Source: an uncultured Oscillospiraceae bacterium (GTDB taxonomy: Bacteria; Bacillota; Clostridia; Oscillospirales; Oscillospiraceae). Taken from it: a stretch of 57,233 nt of DNA. The stretch is from assembly GCA_934591815.1 (NCBI GenBank), contig CAKTPV010000014.1, forward strand, positions 1-57,233, written 5' to 3'. Shown piece by piece: positions 44,844 through 54,723 of this stretch. Each line of letters opens with the position of its first letter. Positions within the stretch are counted from its first letter, which is position 1. The position numbers were made by a program, and so were the translations under genes. The notes beneath the pieces were generated by a model. That model was given only the letters and a program-made list of their open reading frames with translations, was not told where the DNA came from and searched no databases.

Positions 44844-44975
44844 TTGTTGACTCCTTTCCCTTCATGTTAGCAATACAACTTATGGTGATATGAGGAGTAT
44901 ACCACATTGCAATTAGTAATAATTCTGAAAAGTATCTGAAATAATTGTCATATTTACAATAAGGGGGAAGTCTCT

Positions 44976-46130
44976 ATGTGTATTACAGCACATCAGGCGC
45001 AAAAGATCGTATCTGAAATGAGAGGAGTTATCTGTTATAATATCAATATTATGGATGAGTGCGGGGTGATTTTGGCAAGTTCTGATTCTGCCCGGCGTTT
45101 CCAGCTTCATCCAGGCGCCCTTGAGATCATAAAAAATCGCTTACCATCACTAACCATATGGGAAGATAATCCTCTTACGGGGGAACTTCGAGGTGTAAAT
45201 CTTCCAATCGTGATAGAAGGAAAGGTAGTAGGTATAGTAGGCATTACAGGAGACCCAAAGGAAGTCTCAATTTTTGGATCTATTATTAGGCGCATGGCGG
45301 AGGTAATGATAGAAAATGAAAATCATCATACACAGGAAGCTCTGATGGAGCGTGCGAGGGAACTCTTTGTTGAGAATTGGTTATGCGCACCGAATCCGGA
45401 GTGGAATGAACTGGAAATTCGGGGAGACCTGCTCCATATACATATCAACTCCGCTTATACAGTTGCCTTATTGAAATTGTCGGATCAATGCTCCGTTTCA
45501 GGGAACAACGAAAATGTCCCAACCGAAATAAGAAACACCATCATAAGAAATCTGGTGCACAAGCATCTGGAAGGGAGGGAAAATGATGTTTGCGCTATCG
45601 TGCATAATGAAATCATCGTCCTTCTTGATAAAATCAGCAAGCAGGACAGTTATTCTAAAATCGAGCAAATATGCCAATCTATTTCAAGCTACTATAACTT
45701 AAAGATCAGCGCCGGCATTAGTGGGCCGTGTAAAAAAATGACAGATATACGCCGCTGCTATGCTGAGGCGCAGATGGCAAAAAGTCTTGCTGCACAAATG
45801 GGCGAAGGTCAGATACAGAAAATCGTATTCTTCGGACAAGTTTCTGCTGAATTAGTGATAGAAAGCATACCTGCACTCGTTAAAAACAACATAAAAAATT
45901 TGGTTTTTTCTTCTTGCAACGAGGCGGAGAAAGAAGCTATTTCCAAGACAGTTCTTAGTTATTATGATGAAAAGGGTAATGTTCAAAAATGTGCAGATAA
46001 ACTATATATTCATAGGAATACGATGCAATATCGTATAAATCAAATAGAGCGGCTGACCGGATATAATCTTAAGTGTCCCAAAGAAGCCTTTTTACTCTAT
46101 GTTGCGGCACTAGATTATAAAGAGGGGTGA
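44976..46130 (+). CDS. CdaR-type sugar diacid regulator
   Basis: 384 residues. Residues ~1-130 are the diacid recognition domain (TAHQAQKIVSEMRGVICYNINIMDECGVILASSD, REVNLPIVIEGKVVGIVGITGDP-like); the middle resembles the PucR/GGDEF-like region (ISAGISGPCKKMTDIRRCYAEA); the C-terminal 60 residues are the PucR-type helix-turn-helix (KCADKLYIHRNTMQYRINQIERLTG). CdaR activates glycerate/glucarate genes on sensing diacids or glycerate. It is divergent from hydroxyacid dehydrogenase-glycerate kinase, the expected target. Confidence 0.92.
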   Translation: MCITAHQAQKIVSEMRGVICYNINIMDECGVILASSDSARRFQLHPGALEIIKNRLPSLTIWEDNPLTGELRGVNLPIVIEGKVVGIVGITGDPKEVSIFGSIIRRMAEVMIENENHHTQEALMERARELFVENWLCAPNPEWNELEIRGDLLHIHINSAYTVALLKLSDQCSVSGNNENVPTEIRNTIIRNLVHKHLEGRENDVCAIVHNEIIVLLDKISKQDSYSKIEQICQSISSYYNLKISAGISGPCKKMTDIRRCYAEAQMAKSLAAQMGEGQIQKIVFFGQVSAELVIESIPALVKNNIKNLVFSSCNEAEKEAISKTVLSYYDEKGNVQKCADKLYIHRNTMQYRINQIERLTGYNLKCPKEAFLLYVAALDYKEG

Positions 46131-46548
46131 CAAAGGGAGAATGTTAAAACGGCGTTGTATAGGGGCGTTTTTGACGATAGAACACCATTTTCTAAATTGA
46201 ATTATTCTATCGGCAAGGTGACTATATTTGCCGACTACCAATAGATTTAGGGGGATTAATACAGGCTGCCTGTGTGCCGGTCATGTAAACGGAATGGGAG
46301 ACTATGCGATGGGAAAACAATATCCACCGCATTGAGAGCATCTGCCATATTTACAAGACGGGAGACGTCGTTCCTAACGAAAGCATATGAACTTACCAGG
46401 TATATCGCGAACTGTTCTAGAAGCAGACAGAAGTAACCTTACCCTCTTTAATGAGGCTGGCCATTGCAAGAAGCAACAGCAACACTGTTTTATCAAAGTA
46501 TATTGCGCAGATTGTTTTCACTAAAATGATTTCTTTCCTTGTCTCTAA
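46131..46548. other. gene-free stretch beside IS21 scar
   Basis: 418 bp of low-GC sequence without a supported gene. A short plus-strand frame near 46309 (MRWENNIHRIESICHIYKTG) ends after 28 codons, and a minus-strand frame (46417-46623) runs through the istA remnant. I see no RNA motif or strong terminator here. Confidence 0.5.
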
Positions 46549-47008
46549 CCATGGAGTCATGTAAGTATCCAATCCCCACACAAAGAGTGCCTGTTGGAAG
46601 GTATGAAGCGGACTTTTGAGCACATTGGCAGCGTCCCTCCCAGACTATACTTTGACAACATGACCACGGCTGTTGCTCGGGGATCGAAAGACGGTGAGTG
46701 TGTCCTGATAGATGGTTTTACTCGATTTTTGCTCCACTACCGTTTCCGGGCTGATCTTTGCGATCCGGCTTCCGGCAATGAAAAGGGGGATGTGGAGAAC
46801 AAGATTGGTTACAGCAGTTGTAATGCCTTTATTCCAATCTCCATCATTACCATGTGTGAGGGATTTAATAAACAGCTCTGCGAGTAGTGTAAAAAAGGAT
46901 GCCGACCGGCTCCACTATAAGTGTAAGGTTCCCGGCCAGAACCTTTGGGAAGAGGATAAGGTTACACTCCTGGATATGCCTCAACTTGGCTTTGCGACTA
47001 TGAGTTAA
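46549..47008 (+). pseudogene. IS21-family istA transposase remnant
   Basis: Reads GMKRTFEHIGSVPPRLYFDNMTTAV and HYRFRADLCDPASGNEKGDVENKIGY, the catalytic-core region of IstA, up to a TAG at 46885-46887. The frame then shifts and continues as KDADRLHYKCKVPGQNLWEEDKVTLLDMPQLGF, the downstream part of the same protein. Start, N-terminus, 3' end and istB are absent. It runs convergently into the end of the sigma-54 activator gene. Confidence 0.8.
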
Positions 47009-48924
47009 GATGATTTTTCCCTAGACGCCACAAAGTTGTGCGGCTAACACCTAAAACAGACGCGATTTGCTCATTGTTATAGTCAAAACACTGTTTCAGT
47101 GTGGCAATAAGTTCGAAAAATAGCTTTTCATTATTCTTATATAATTCAGGACTATAATTGTTTTGTCTAAGAACATCTTCAACAAAAACTTCTTCACCAA
47201 TTGCACGCACAATATACCTTTTTAGCAGGCGCTGCGAAGGATGAAGAGTTTGCTTCAGATATAAACAAAATCTCTCGCAAACATTCTGTAACTCTCTCAC
47301 ATTTCCGGGCCAAGTGTAATTTTTTAGCAATGAAAATACTGGTTTAAATATTTCTGCTTCATAATCGTATAGATTAATGTGATGCTTCAAGAAAAAAAGA
47401 AATATTTCGATGACATCATCGTCTCTTTCCCGAAGTGGTGGGATTTTCAGTTCAAATACTTTTAAGCGATATAAAAGGTCCTTGCGGAATCGTTTGTCAT
47501 CCATATGTGCAATATCCTTATTTGTCGCTGATATAACCCGGGCATCAAATTTATATATCCTGTCTCCTCCAAGACGCATGACCTCTTTCTCCTGAATCAC
47601 ACGAAGAAGTCTCGCTTGCAACGGAAGTCCAATTTCCCCAATTTCATCTAGGAAGATAGTTCCGCCATTAGCAAGTTCAAATATCCCCATTTTTCCACCT
47701 TTTTTGCTTCCTGTAAATGCTCCTTCCTCGTAGCCAAACAATTCGCTTTCCAATAGATTTTCTGGCAATGCAGCACAGTTAATAGCGACAAATGGCCCAT
47801 TCTTCCTATCAGAAAAATTATGTATACTTTGTGCAAACAACTCTTTTCCTGTTCCTGTTTCACCAAAAATTAAGAATACTTGAATCGGTTTTTGAAAATA
47901 ACTTTGCTTCATTAATTGTTTCCTCTAGTGATTTACTAAAGCCGACTATATCTGCAAAATGAGTTTTCGCATAGAAACGCTTATGCTGATTTTTCTTGGA
48001 CTGCTCGACATTGTAACGGTATTCTGCGTGCCGTATGTCAGTCAACTCTGCCAAAATTTCTATAGCGCCCGTCACTTGATCTGCATATGTGATGCGGATC
48101 TGTTTCTGTAAGTACATTTTATCGCCAATAGTATATATCTCACTTTCTTTGTCTATCTGACTATTTAATAGTTCATTTAGATTACATTCTTTTAATACCT
48201 CGGAAACGGGCTGCCCCATAACAGAAATTGCTTTCTTATGGTAGGCCTTCTCCGCTTCGCTGTTAAAAGCGGTTATTCGGCATTGATCGTCTATGATAAC
48301 AATAGAGTTCGGGGTACAGCGGATAAGTGCATCTGTAAGTTCGCGTCGAGTCTGATCTCTCCGCATGGTATTTATCAGTTTATTTGCTTCTAGAAAAGCG
48401 TCAACAACGGCCTCTTCTCCTGGATAGATCAGTACACTGGGTATGCCGAGTTTTTCGGCAACTTCAGCTGTGTGGCTGGCTCCAATAACAACATTGGCTC
48501 CGCATGATGCAATGGCAGACTGAAGATTATCTCCTGTGCAATAAGTAATTACATTAATAGGGACTCCCATCAGTTTCCCTATATTTTTGAAGTCGTGGAT
48601 TTGGGGGCCCTCCATAACAAACACTGCGATTTTATCTCCAAGCTGTTTGGCCTGGTTAACGGCTTTGATATAATCATAGGAAGAAATACGAATATGAACG
48701 ACTGGAATATCAAAGTGTTTTTCCACAAAATCGGCATTAGAACCGCCGGCAACGATGACGTCCGCTCCATCGTAAATCGCCTGCTCAATCTCATCCACGA
48801 TGACCTCGCTCAGGCCTTCCAGAAGTGTAATCTGAATATTTTCGTCTTTTATCTGCATAGAAGCGCGATAAACCAATTCGCTAAGCTTTCCATAAGGAAG
48901 GCATAGTATGTTTACATTTTTCAT
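46998..48924 (-). pseudogene. PrpR-type sigma-54 activator, split by a one-base frameshift
   Basis: Two overlapping frames together encode one protein. Frame 1 (48924 to 47860, 354 codons): a PrpR_N sensor (VNILCLPYGKLSELVY, DGADVIVAGGSNADFVEKH), a PAS domain (SIVIIDDQCRITAFNSEAEKA) and linker [19 protein letters not shown]. Frame 2 (to 46998): [11 protein letters not shown]alker [15 protein letters not shown] (GAFTGA loop), Walker B, R-fingers, and a Fis-type helix at the end ([20 protein letters not shown]). Removing one A in ATTCTTAAT (about 47880) restores [11 protein letters not shown]. If real, the regulator is dead unless frameshifted; a sequencing error is possible. It is divergent from operon B. 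Confidence 0.85.
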
Positions 48925-49035
48925 ATAAAGGCCTCTTTCGATTCTGAAATTTACAAGGATATTCAGTAGTTTTGAATTGTCTTACCAAAAGAATACGTCA
49001 GGCGGCATGAGTTGTCAAGTTATAGCGCCTTGTTC

Positions 49036-49070
49036 TGTTTCAAATTCCCGCGCCTTCTCTATTTGAAACA
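49036..49070 (+). promoter_or_regulatory. enhancer-type inverted repeat for operon B
   Basis: TGTTTCAAAT (49036-49045) and ATTTGAAACA (49061-49070), 10-bp perfect arms. The core TGTTTCA-N21-TGAAACA is identical to that of operon A. Its centre is 70 bp upstream of the -24 element. Placed between the activator gene and operon B. Confidence 0.8.
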
Positions 49071-49122
49071 AAAATACGCCATGTGTCAGCGGGAAGCGCC
49101 TTGAAAATCAAACGGTATAGGT

Positions 49123-49139
49123 TGGCACGCAAATTGCGA
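49123..49139 (+). promoter_or_regulatory. sigma-54 promoter of operon B
   Basis: TGGCAC-GCAAA-TTGCGA closely matches the -24/-12 consensus. The leader to 49399 is about 250 nt; I see no strong fold or gene in it. Confidence 0.78.
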
Positions 49140-49398
49140 TATAAAAAGCAGTGCTAGCATGAAGTGTTTCAACGATTGGTAGAAATCATAGTCTATCCAC
49201 ATTTGCATGATACTCCGCATCGTTGGGCAGACAACAAGAACTTGGTAAAGGAAGATGGTGCTTATACTAGATAGAATGGTAGTGTGCAGAGAACCGGTAA
49301 AATAGCTTTCCCAAAACTCCTCACAACGACACAGCGCATTCAGCACACGAATTAGTTGCGATATTCGGCAGAAACAATCAAATCAGGAGGACCAAGAT

Positions 49399-51003
49399 AT
49401 GGACAAGTTATTCTATAACGCAAAAGTAGATACAAGAGACGCCTTGGGGACTATTGCGGAAGCCGTTGGGGTATCTGGCGATAAAATAGTCTTTGTAGGC
49501 ACAGCGGAAGAGGGAGAAAAGCTCCATCCGGCTGAGCGCATTGACTTAGGCGGGGCGTATCTGCTCCCTGGGTTCAATGATTCTCATCTTCACATGCTCA
49601 ATTATGCGTTTGTAGCCAGCGCATACCCGATGTTTGACAAGACTTCTATCAAAATGTTGCTGGACGATGCCAAAATCTTTGCGGAAGGCCACAATATTTC
49701 TGGCGAGAAATGGCTGTTTGGGCGGGGATGGAACCATGAACTGTTTACAGATGAGAAGCGATTCCTGACAAAACAAGACCTGGATCAGATTTCGACAGAT
49801 TATCCCGTTTATTTCATCCGCACCTGTGGCCATGTAGCGGCAGCTAACAGCAAAGCGCTGGAAAGGATCATGGCACTGGAAAAGACAAAGCAGTATGCCC
49901 AGTTTATTGATGAAGAAAACGGCGTCTTTCTGGAATCCAGCGTAAAGCTGGCGTATGACGTTATGACTCCTCCTACACAGGATGAGGTGGAAGACCTGAT
50001 TCAATTGGGCGCACGTGACCTGAACGCCTGCGGCATCACTGGTATCCAAACAGACGATTTTCTCTCTCTCCCGGGGCGGGATCCAAAGACAATCATCAAC
50101 GCATACAACAATCTTCAATGCATGGGAAAGATGAATGTGCGGGTCTATGAGCAGTCTGCCTTTACGAAGAAAGAGGATATGGAGCGCTTTTTGAACTGGG
50201 GCTACCGCACCGGCATGGGCGGCCCTTATTATAAAATTGGCCCGCTGAAATTGCTGCAGGACGGAGGGCTTGGCGCTCATACTGCCCTGTTGAGAGAGCC
50301 TTATACAGACGCTCCCAACGAGTTTGGCCTTCAGATTCATGATACAGAAACATTTTACGCCATGGTTAAGGAGGCGCACGACGCAGGCATGCAAATTGCC
50401 GTCCACACCATTGGAGACGGAGCTTTGGAAATGCTGCTGGATGCGCTCAAGGCTGCGCAGGAGGCAAATCCGAGAGTAGACTGCCGACACGGAGGCGTGC
50501 ATACCCAGATTACGGACCGGGGACTGTTGGAGCGGATGGCAAAGGAGCAGGTGATTGCATATATCCAGCCTGTTTTTATCGAGGATGATATTGGCGTTTG
50601 TGAGCGCTGCGTGGGTGAAGAGAGGACTGCGGGCTCCTATGCGTGGAAAACTATGCTGGAGCTTGGGATTCACGCTTCCGGCGGCTCGGATGCCCCAGTT
50701 ATGCGCTTCAATACTCTGGCAAATATTCAAAATGCGGTTACCCGCCAGAAATTAAGCGGTTATCCGGAGGGCGGATGGCTGCCGGATCAGAAACTTACCG
50801 TTGATGAGGCGATTGATCTGTTTACAAAGAATGCCGCGTATAGCACATTTGAGGAAGATGTGCGCGGTACAATCGAGGTTGGAAAATATGCGGACATGGT
50901 GGCCCTGGCTCAAGATTTGCATGAGGTAGAGCCCAATAGAATTAAAGATGTAGTTGTCCTACGTACTGTCGTGGGAGGCCGCACAGTATATCAATCAAAG
51001 TAA
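49399..51003 (+). CDS. YtcJ-like metal-dependent amidohydrolase
   Basis: 534 residues, Amidohydro_3 type. The metal HxH is His63/His65 in FNDSHLHML; further ligands are in AVHTIGDGALEML and GGVHTQI, and the late Asp in GSDAPVMRFNTL. The N- and C-terminal strands form the beta-sandwich common to YtcJ proteins. Members cleave amide or related C-N bonds; substrate not predictable. AGGAGGACC lies before the ATG. First gene of operon B, so its substrate is probably the entry compound. Confidence 0.9.
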   Translation: MDKLFYNAKVDTRDALGTIAEAVGVSGDKIVFVGTAEEGEKLHPAERIDLGGAYLLPGFNDSHLHMLNYAFVASAYPMFDKTSIKMLLDDAKIFAEGHNISGEKWLFGRGWNHELFTDEKRFLTKQDLDQISTDYPVYFIRTCGHVAAANSKALERIMALEKTKQYAQFIDEENGVFLESSVKLAYDVMTPPTQDEVEDLIQLGARDLNACGITGIQTDDFLSLPGRDPKTIINAYNNLQCMGKMNVRVYEQSAFTKKEDMERFLNWGYRTGMGGPYYKIGPLKLLQDGGLGAHTALLREPYTDAPNEFGLQIHDTETFYAMVKEAHDAGMQIAVHTIGDGALEMLLDALKAAQEANPRVDCRHGGVHTQITDRGLLERMAKEQVIAYIQPVFIEDDIGVCERCVGEERTAGSYAWKTMLELGIHASGGSDAPVMRFNTLANIQNAVTRQKLSGYPEGGWLPDQKLTVDEAIDLFTKNAAYSTFEEDVRGTIEVGKYADMVALAQDLHEVEPNRIKDVVVLRTVVGGRTVYQSK

Positions 51004-51046
51004 TCCCCCTATTGAACGAAATGCAAAGAAAGAGAGGATATAACTC

Positions 51047-52504
51047 ATGATACAAACAATTAGAGATTTCCTGTGGGGTCTTCCTTTGATCGCGCTTATT
51101 ATTGGTACGGGTTTGATTCTGACAATTCTGACAAAGGGCTATCAGTTCCGCTATCTGGGACATATCATTAAATCAACCTTTACCAAGGATAAAAACCTGG
51201 GTGAAGAAGGTGTTATCCCGCCTCTGGAGGCTGCATCCATTGCTATCGGCGCTGCTGTTGGCGTTGGCAACGTGGGCGGCGTGGCCACGGCTATCGCCAC
51301 CGGCGGCCCCGGCGCGCTTTTCTGGATTTGGGTCGCTGCTCTGCTGGGCATGATTATTAAAATGGCAGAGGTTACGCTGTCCTGCTACTACCGCAAAACC
51401 GATGAAAATGGCGAGCCTTACGGCGGCCCCACCTATTACATGGAGCGGGGCCTGGGTGAGGAAAAAGGATTTAAGGCATGGCCTGTGGTGGCGGTCCTTT
51501 TTGCGGTTGGACTCTCCACCACGGTTATTATCACGCTAGGCAACTACAACACTGCTGACGCGCTGGCTGGCACTTTTAATATTCCGCTTCTGGTTCCTTC
51601 CGCTCTGTATGCGCTTGGTGTATTTGTAATCACCGTGGGCGGCATTAAAGTTCTGGGAAAGATTGCGGTTAAGCTGGTTCCCATTATGTGCCTGTTCTAT
51701 GTGGGCTGCGGCGTGATTATTCTTATTTCCAATGCGAAGGTACTGCCCGCTACTCTGGCGATGGTGTTTGAAAGTGCTTTCACCGGCCATGCTGCTGTGG
51801 GCGGCTTTGCCGGCGTAGCATTTGCTGCCATGATTCGCACCGGCTTTGCCCGCAGTGTATACTCCAACGAGGCTGGCTGGGGCACCTCCCCTATGATCCA
51901 CGCCGCCGCTAAGACTTCTCATCCTGTTCGTCAGGGTATGATGGGCGCTTTCGAGGTATTTGCTGATACCATCATTGTGTGCAGCATTTCTGCGCTCGTC
52001 ATTCTGGTGACCGGCGAATGGTCCTCCGGCGTAACTGGCGCGACTCTCACGCTGAATGCATTTGAGACTGTAATGGGCAAGACTGGCCGCATTATTCTGA
52101 CTGTATGCATTTATTTCCTGGGTATCACGACTGCCGGCGGCTGGTCTACTTATCTGGAGATACTGCTGCGCCACCTGTTCGGCAATTCTCATGCAAAACT
52201 GAAGGCCACGATCCTGAAGGTTTACCGGGTGCTGTATCCGCTGCCTGGCTTCTTGATGGTTCTGTATATCGTTCTGAAGCAGAAGCCTGGCGCTGAAGTG
52301 TGGCTCTTTGCTGACATTGCTACCGGCATCCCCACCTTTATCAATGTGGCAGTCATCTTGATACTTGCGCCTAAGTTCCTGGAACTGCTCAAGGACTATA
52401 AGGCCAGATATCTTGGTAAAGGAAAAGTCGATCCGGATTTCTGTGTGTTCTACGAAGATAAGTTAGAAAAAAAACGAGCAGCCGCCGGAAAGAACGCAAA
52501 ATAA
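51047..52504 (+). CDS. AGCS-family sodium:amino acid symporter
   Basis: 485 residues with about 11 membrane helices. AGCS hallmarks: AAVGVGNVGGVATAIATGGPGALFWIWVAA (start PLEAASIAIG), GGPTYYMERGLGE, FAAMIRTGFARSVYSNEAGWGTSPMIHAAAKTSHPVRQGMMGAFEVFADTIIVCS. These transport alanine or glycine with Na+; here the substrate may be a related amino acid or amide used by operon B. GAGGATATAACTC precedes the ATG. Confidence 0.93.
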   Translation: MIQTIRDFLWGLPLIALIIGTGLILTILTKGYQFRYLGHIIKSTFTKDKNLGEEGVIPPLEAASIAIGAAVGVGNVGGVATAIATGGPGALFWIWVAALLGMIIKMAEVTLSCYYRKTDENGEPYGGPTYYMERGLGEEKGFKAWPVVAVLFAVGLSTTVIITLGNYNTADALAGTFNIPLLVPSALYALGVFVITVGGIKVLGKIAVKLVPIMCLFYVGCGVIILISNAKVLPATLAMVFESAFTGHAAVGGFAGVAFAAMIRTGFARSVYSNEAGWGTSPMIHAAAKTSHPVRQGMMGAFEVFADTIIVCSISALVILVTGEWSSGVTGATLTLNAFETVMGKTGRIILTVCIYFLGITTAGGWSTYLEILLRHLFGNSHAKLKATILKVYRVLYPLPGFLMVLYIVLKQKPGAEVWLFADIATGIPTFINVAVILILAPKFLELLKDYKARYLGKGKVDPDFCVFYEDKLEKKRAAAGKNAK

Positions 52505-52535
52505 TCCGTTTTTCTTAAGCACTAAAACATCAGGA

Positions 52536-52567
52536 GGGGGCGGGCAGATAGTATTCCTTCCGCCCCC
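52536..52567 (+). other. GC-rich intercistronic hairpin in operon B
   Basis: GGGGGCGG / CCGCCCCC, 8-bp stem, 16-base loop, with a C-run but no T-run. It may stabilise the upstream transcript end or reduce read-through into the CoA-transferase gene. Confidence 0.5.
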
Positions 52568-52602
52568 CCCTTCGTTTAAACAAAGTGAATCGAGGAGAAA
52601 AT

Positions 52603-53796
52603 ATGTTGCACGGAGCATTAGAAGGCGTAAAGGTTCTGGACTTGACCAGAGTGCTGGCCGGCCCTTATTGTGGCATGATTTTTGCCGATATGGGTGCAGA
52701 GGTGATCAAACTTGAGGTGCCGGGAAAAGGAGATGATAGCCGGCGCTATGTGCCTCAGGTGAACGGCGAGAGCGCATACTACATGAACCTGAATCGCAAT
52801 AAAAAAGGAATTACATTAAATCTAAAAGATCCGAAGGGTAAAGAAATCTTTCTGGAACTGATTAAGAATGTGGATATCCTCATTGAGAATTTCCGGCCCG
52901 GAACAATGAAAAAGCTCGGCCTGGACTATGAGGAACTGCGTAAAGTCAATCCCGCCTTGGTTTACGGATGCGTTTCCGGTTTCGGACAATACGGCCCCTA
53001 CAGTTCGCGGCCGGGGTATGACATTATTTCTCAGGCTATGGGCGGACTGATGAGTGTAACCGGTTGGCCAGGCGGAGAACCCACCCGTACCGGCACGGCG
53101 ATCGGCGATGTGCTTGGCGGGCTGAACATGGCGATTGGCGTGCTGGCCGCGTACAACAATCGCTTGCGCACGGGTAAAGGGCAGATGGTGGATGTGGCAC
53201 TTGTGGACTCGGTGGTGTCTGCACTGGAAATCATCACACAGATATACCTCCAGACGGGAAAGGTGCCCGAGCCGATTGGGAATCGGTACGAATCGGTCTA
53301 TCCCTATGATACCTTTAAAGCCAAGGACTGCAGCCTTGTGATTGGTTGCGGAAATAATAAGCTTTTCTCTGCGCTTGCCACTCTGATGGGGCGGACCGAT
53401 CTGATTCAGGACCCCAGATTTTGTGAAAACCCGCTGCGCGTCAAAAATCACGCGGAATTAAAGCCGATTATTGAGAAGTGGCTGTCGGACAAGACCGCAG
53501 ATGAAGCTGTGGATATGATTCTGGGCTGCGGTGTGCCTGCGGCCCCAATCAATACGATAGATAAAGTGGTTGCGGATCCCCACATCAGCGGTGCCAGAGA
53601 GATGTTTGTGGAAATCGAGCATCCTGTTGCGGGAAAGATGCGGGTTACTGGCTGTCAAATAAAGTTTTCTGAAACCAAAAGCGGAGTCTGCGCACCGGCG
53701 CCCACGCTGGGTCAGCACACAGATGCGATTTTGAAGGAATACTTGAACATGACGGACGCTCAGCTTCAGAGTTTGCATCAAAACAACATTGTATAA
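52603..53796 (+). CDS. CaiB/BaiF family CoA-transferase (family III)
   Basis: 397 residues. Family III signatures: LEGVKVLDLTRVLAGPYCGMIFADMGAEVIKLE with the catalytic Asp further on in QAMGGLMSVTGWPGGEPTRTGTAIGDVLGG, NLNRNKKGITLNLKDPKG and NFRPGTMKKLGLDYEEL. It transfers CoA between organic acids, here probably activating a branched acid ahead of cleavage by the next enzyme. The ATG 52603 follows GAGGAG. The late part has GVPAAPINTIDKVVADPH, typical. Confidence 0.92.
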   Translation: MLHGALEGVKVLDLTRVLAGPYCGMIFADMGAEVIKLEVPGKGDDSRRYVPQVNGESAYYMNLNRNKKGITLNLKDPKGKEIFLELIKNVDILIENFRPGTMKKLGLDYEELRKVNPALVYGCVSGFGQYGPYSSRPGYDIISQAMGGLMSVTGWPGGEPTRTGTAIGDVLGGLNMAIGVLAAYNNRLRTGKGQMVDVALVDSVVSALEIITQIYLQTGKVPEPIGNRYESVYPYDTFKAKDCSLVIGCGNNKLFSALATLMGRTDLIQDPRFCENPLRVKNHAELKPIIEKWLSDKTADEAVDMILGCGVPAAPINTIDKVVADPHISGAREMFVEIEHPVAGKMRVTGCQIKFSETKSGVCAPAPTLGQHTDAILKEYLNMTDAQLQSLHQNNIV

Positions 53797-53808
53797 GGGG
53801 GTACATCA

Positions 53809-54702
53809 ATGCGCACGGTAAAAATTACAGAAGTCGGACCTCGCGACGGCTTTCAAAATATCAAGGAGTTTATCCCCACGGAATTCAAAATCGAGCTGAT
53901 TGAACGGTTGATTAAGACCGGCCTAAAGCGGATTATGATTACATCGTTTATGAGTCCGAAAGCAATTCCACAATTGCGTGATGCAAAAGAGGTGTGTGCT
54001 TCGATTTTACCTCGCTATCACGAAACGGAATTTTTCGCTTTGACGCCTAACCGCCGGGGGGTGGCGGATGCTTGGGATGCCGGCCTTCGCTCTATAGCAT
54101 ATGTTATTTCGGTTACAGAGTCACACAACAAAGCAAATCTCAATAGGTCTGTAGATACATCTTTCGAGGATTTAGCACGAATAAGGGAAGAGTTCCCGGA
54201 GATGAATATTTGTTTGGATGTTGCCACAGCATTCGGATGCCCGTTTGAAGGGGTGACCTCCCTGGAGCAGGTGCTAACTTATGTGGAGCGCGGCGTCAAT
54301 TTAGGTATCCGAGAGTTCAATCTTTGCGATACTATCGGAATGGCGACACCTCAACAGGTGCAGGCGATGCTTGGGACTTTGCTGCCGCGTTACCCTGGCG
54401 TCAAGTTTGACGTGCATATCCATGACACGAGGAACATGGGCATGGTGAATACGCTGACTGCAATTGAATGCGGAGCATCAGAAGTTCAAACGTCTCTCGG
54501 CGGACTGGGCGGATGCCCGTTTGCCCCCGGGGCGTCAGGTAATACCGCTACAGAAGACTTGGTCTACATGTTAAACCGTATGGGGTATGAGACTGGAATT
54601 GACTTTGAGTGTTTGCTCGAAACCGCTCGCATTGAAAAGAGACATATTGCAGGAAACTATAGCGGGCATCATTTGACCATCTCAAAAGAACACTGTCTTT
54701 AA
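53809..54702 (+). CDS. hydroxymethylglutaryl-CoA lyase family protein
   Basis: 297 residues, DRE-TIM barrel. Motifs: KITEVGPRDGFQNIKEFIPT (substrate-binding start), SFMSPKAIPQLRDA, FALTPNRRGVADA, CDTIGMATPQQV, VHIHDTRNMGMVN with metal His residues, and GGLGGCPFAPGASGNTATEDL with the catalytic loop Cys. HMG-CoA lyases cleave 3-hydroxy-3-methyl acyl-CoA into a keto acid and acetyl- or propionyl-CoA; citramalyl-type substrates are also used. Follows the CoA-transferase by 12 bp, so transfer then cleavage of a tertiary hydroxyacyl-CoA is likely. Confidence 0.92.
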   Translation: MRTVKITEVGPRDGFQNIKEFIPTEFKIELIERLIKTGLKRIMITSFMSPKAIPQLRDAKEVCASILPRYHETEFFALTPNRRGVADAWDAGLRSIAYVISVTESHNKANLNRSVDTSFEDLARIREEFPEMNICLDVATAFGCPFEGVTSLEQVLTYVERGVNLGIREFNLCDTIGMATPQQVQAMLGTLLPRYPGVKFDVHIHDTRNMGMVNTLTAIECGASEVQTSLGGLGGCPFAPGASGNTATEDLVYMLNRMGYETGIDFECLLETARIEKRHIAGNYSGHHLTISKEHCL

Positions 54703-54723
54703 TCGATTTTATGGAGAGCGTTT

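Noticed and set aside
46417..46623. Minus-strand 68-codon frame beside the IS21 scar
   Set aside because: Part of it is antisense to the istA remnant; no ribosome-binding site or recognisable domain.
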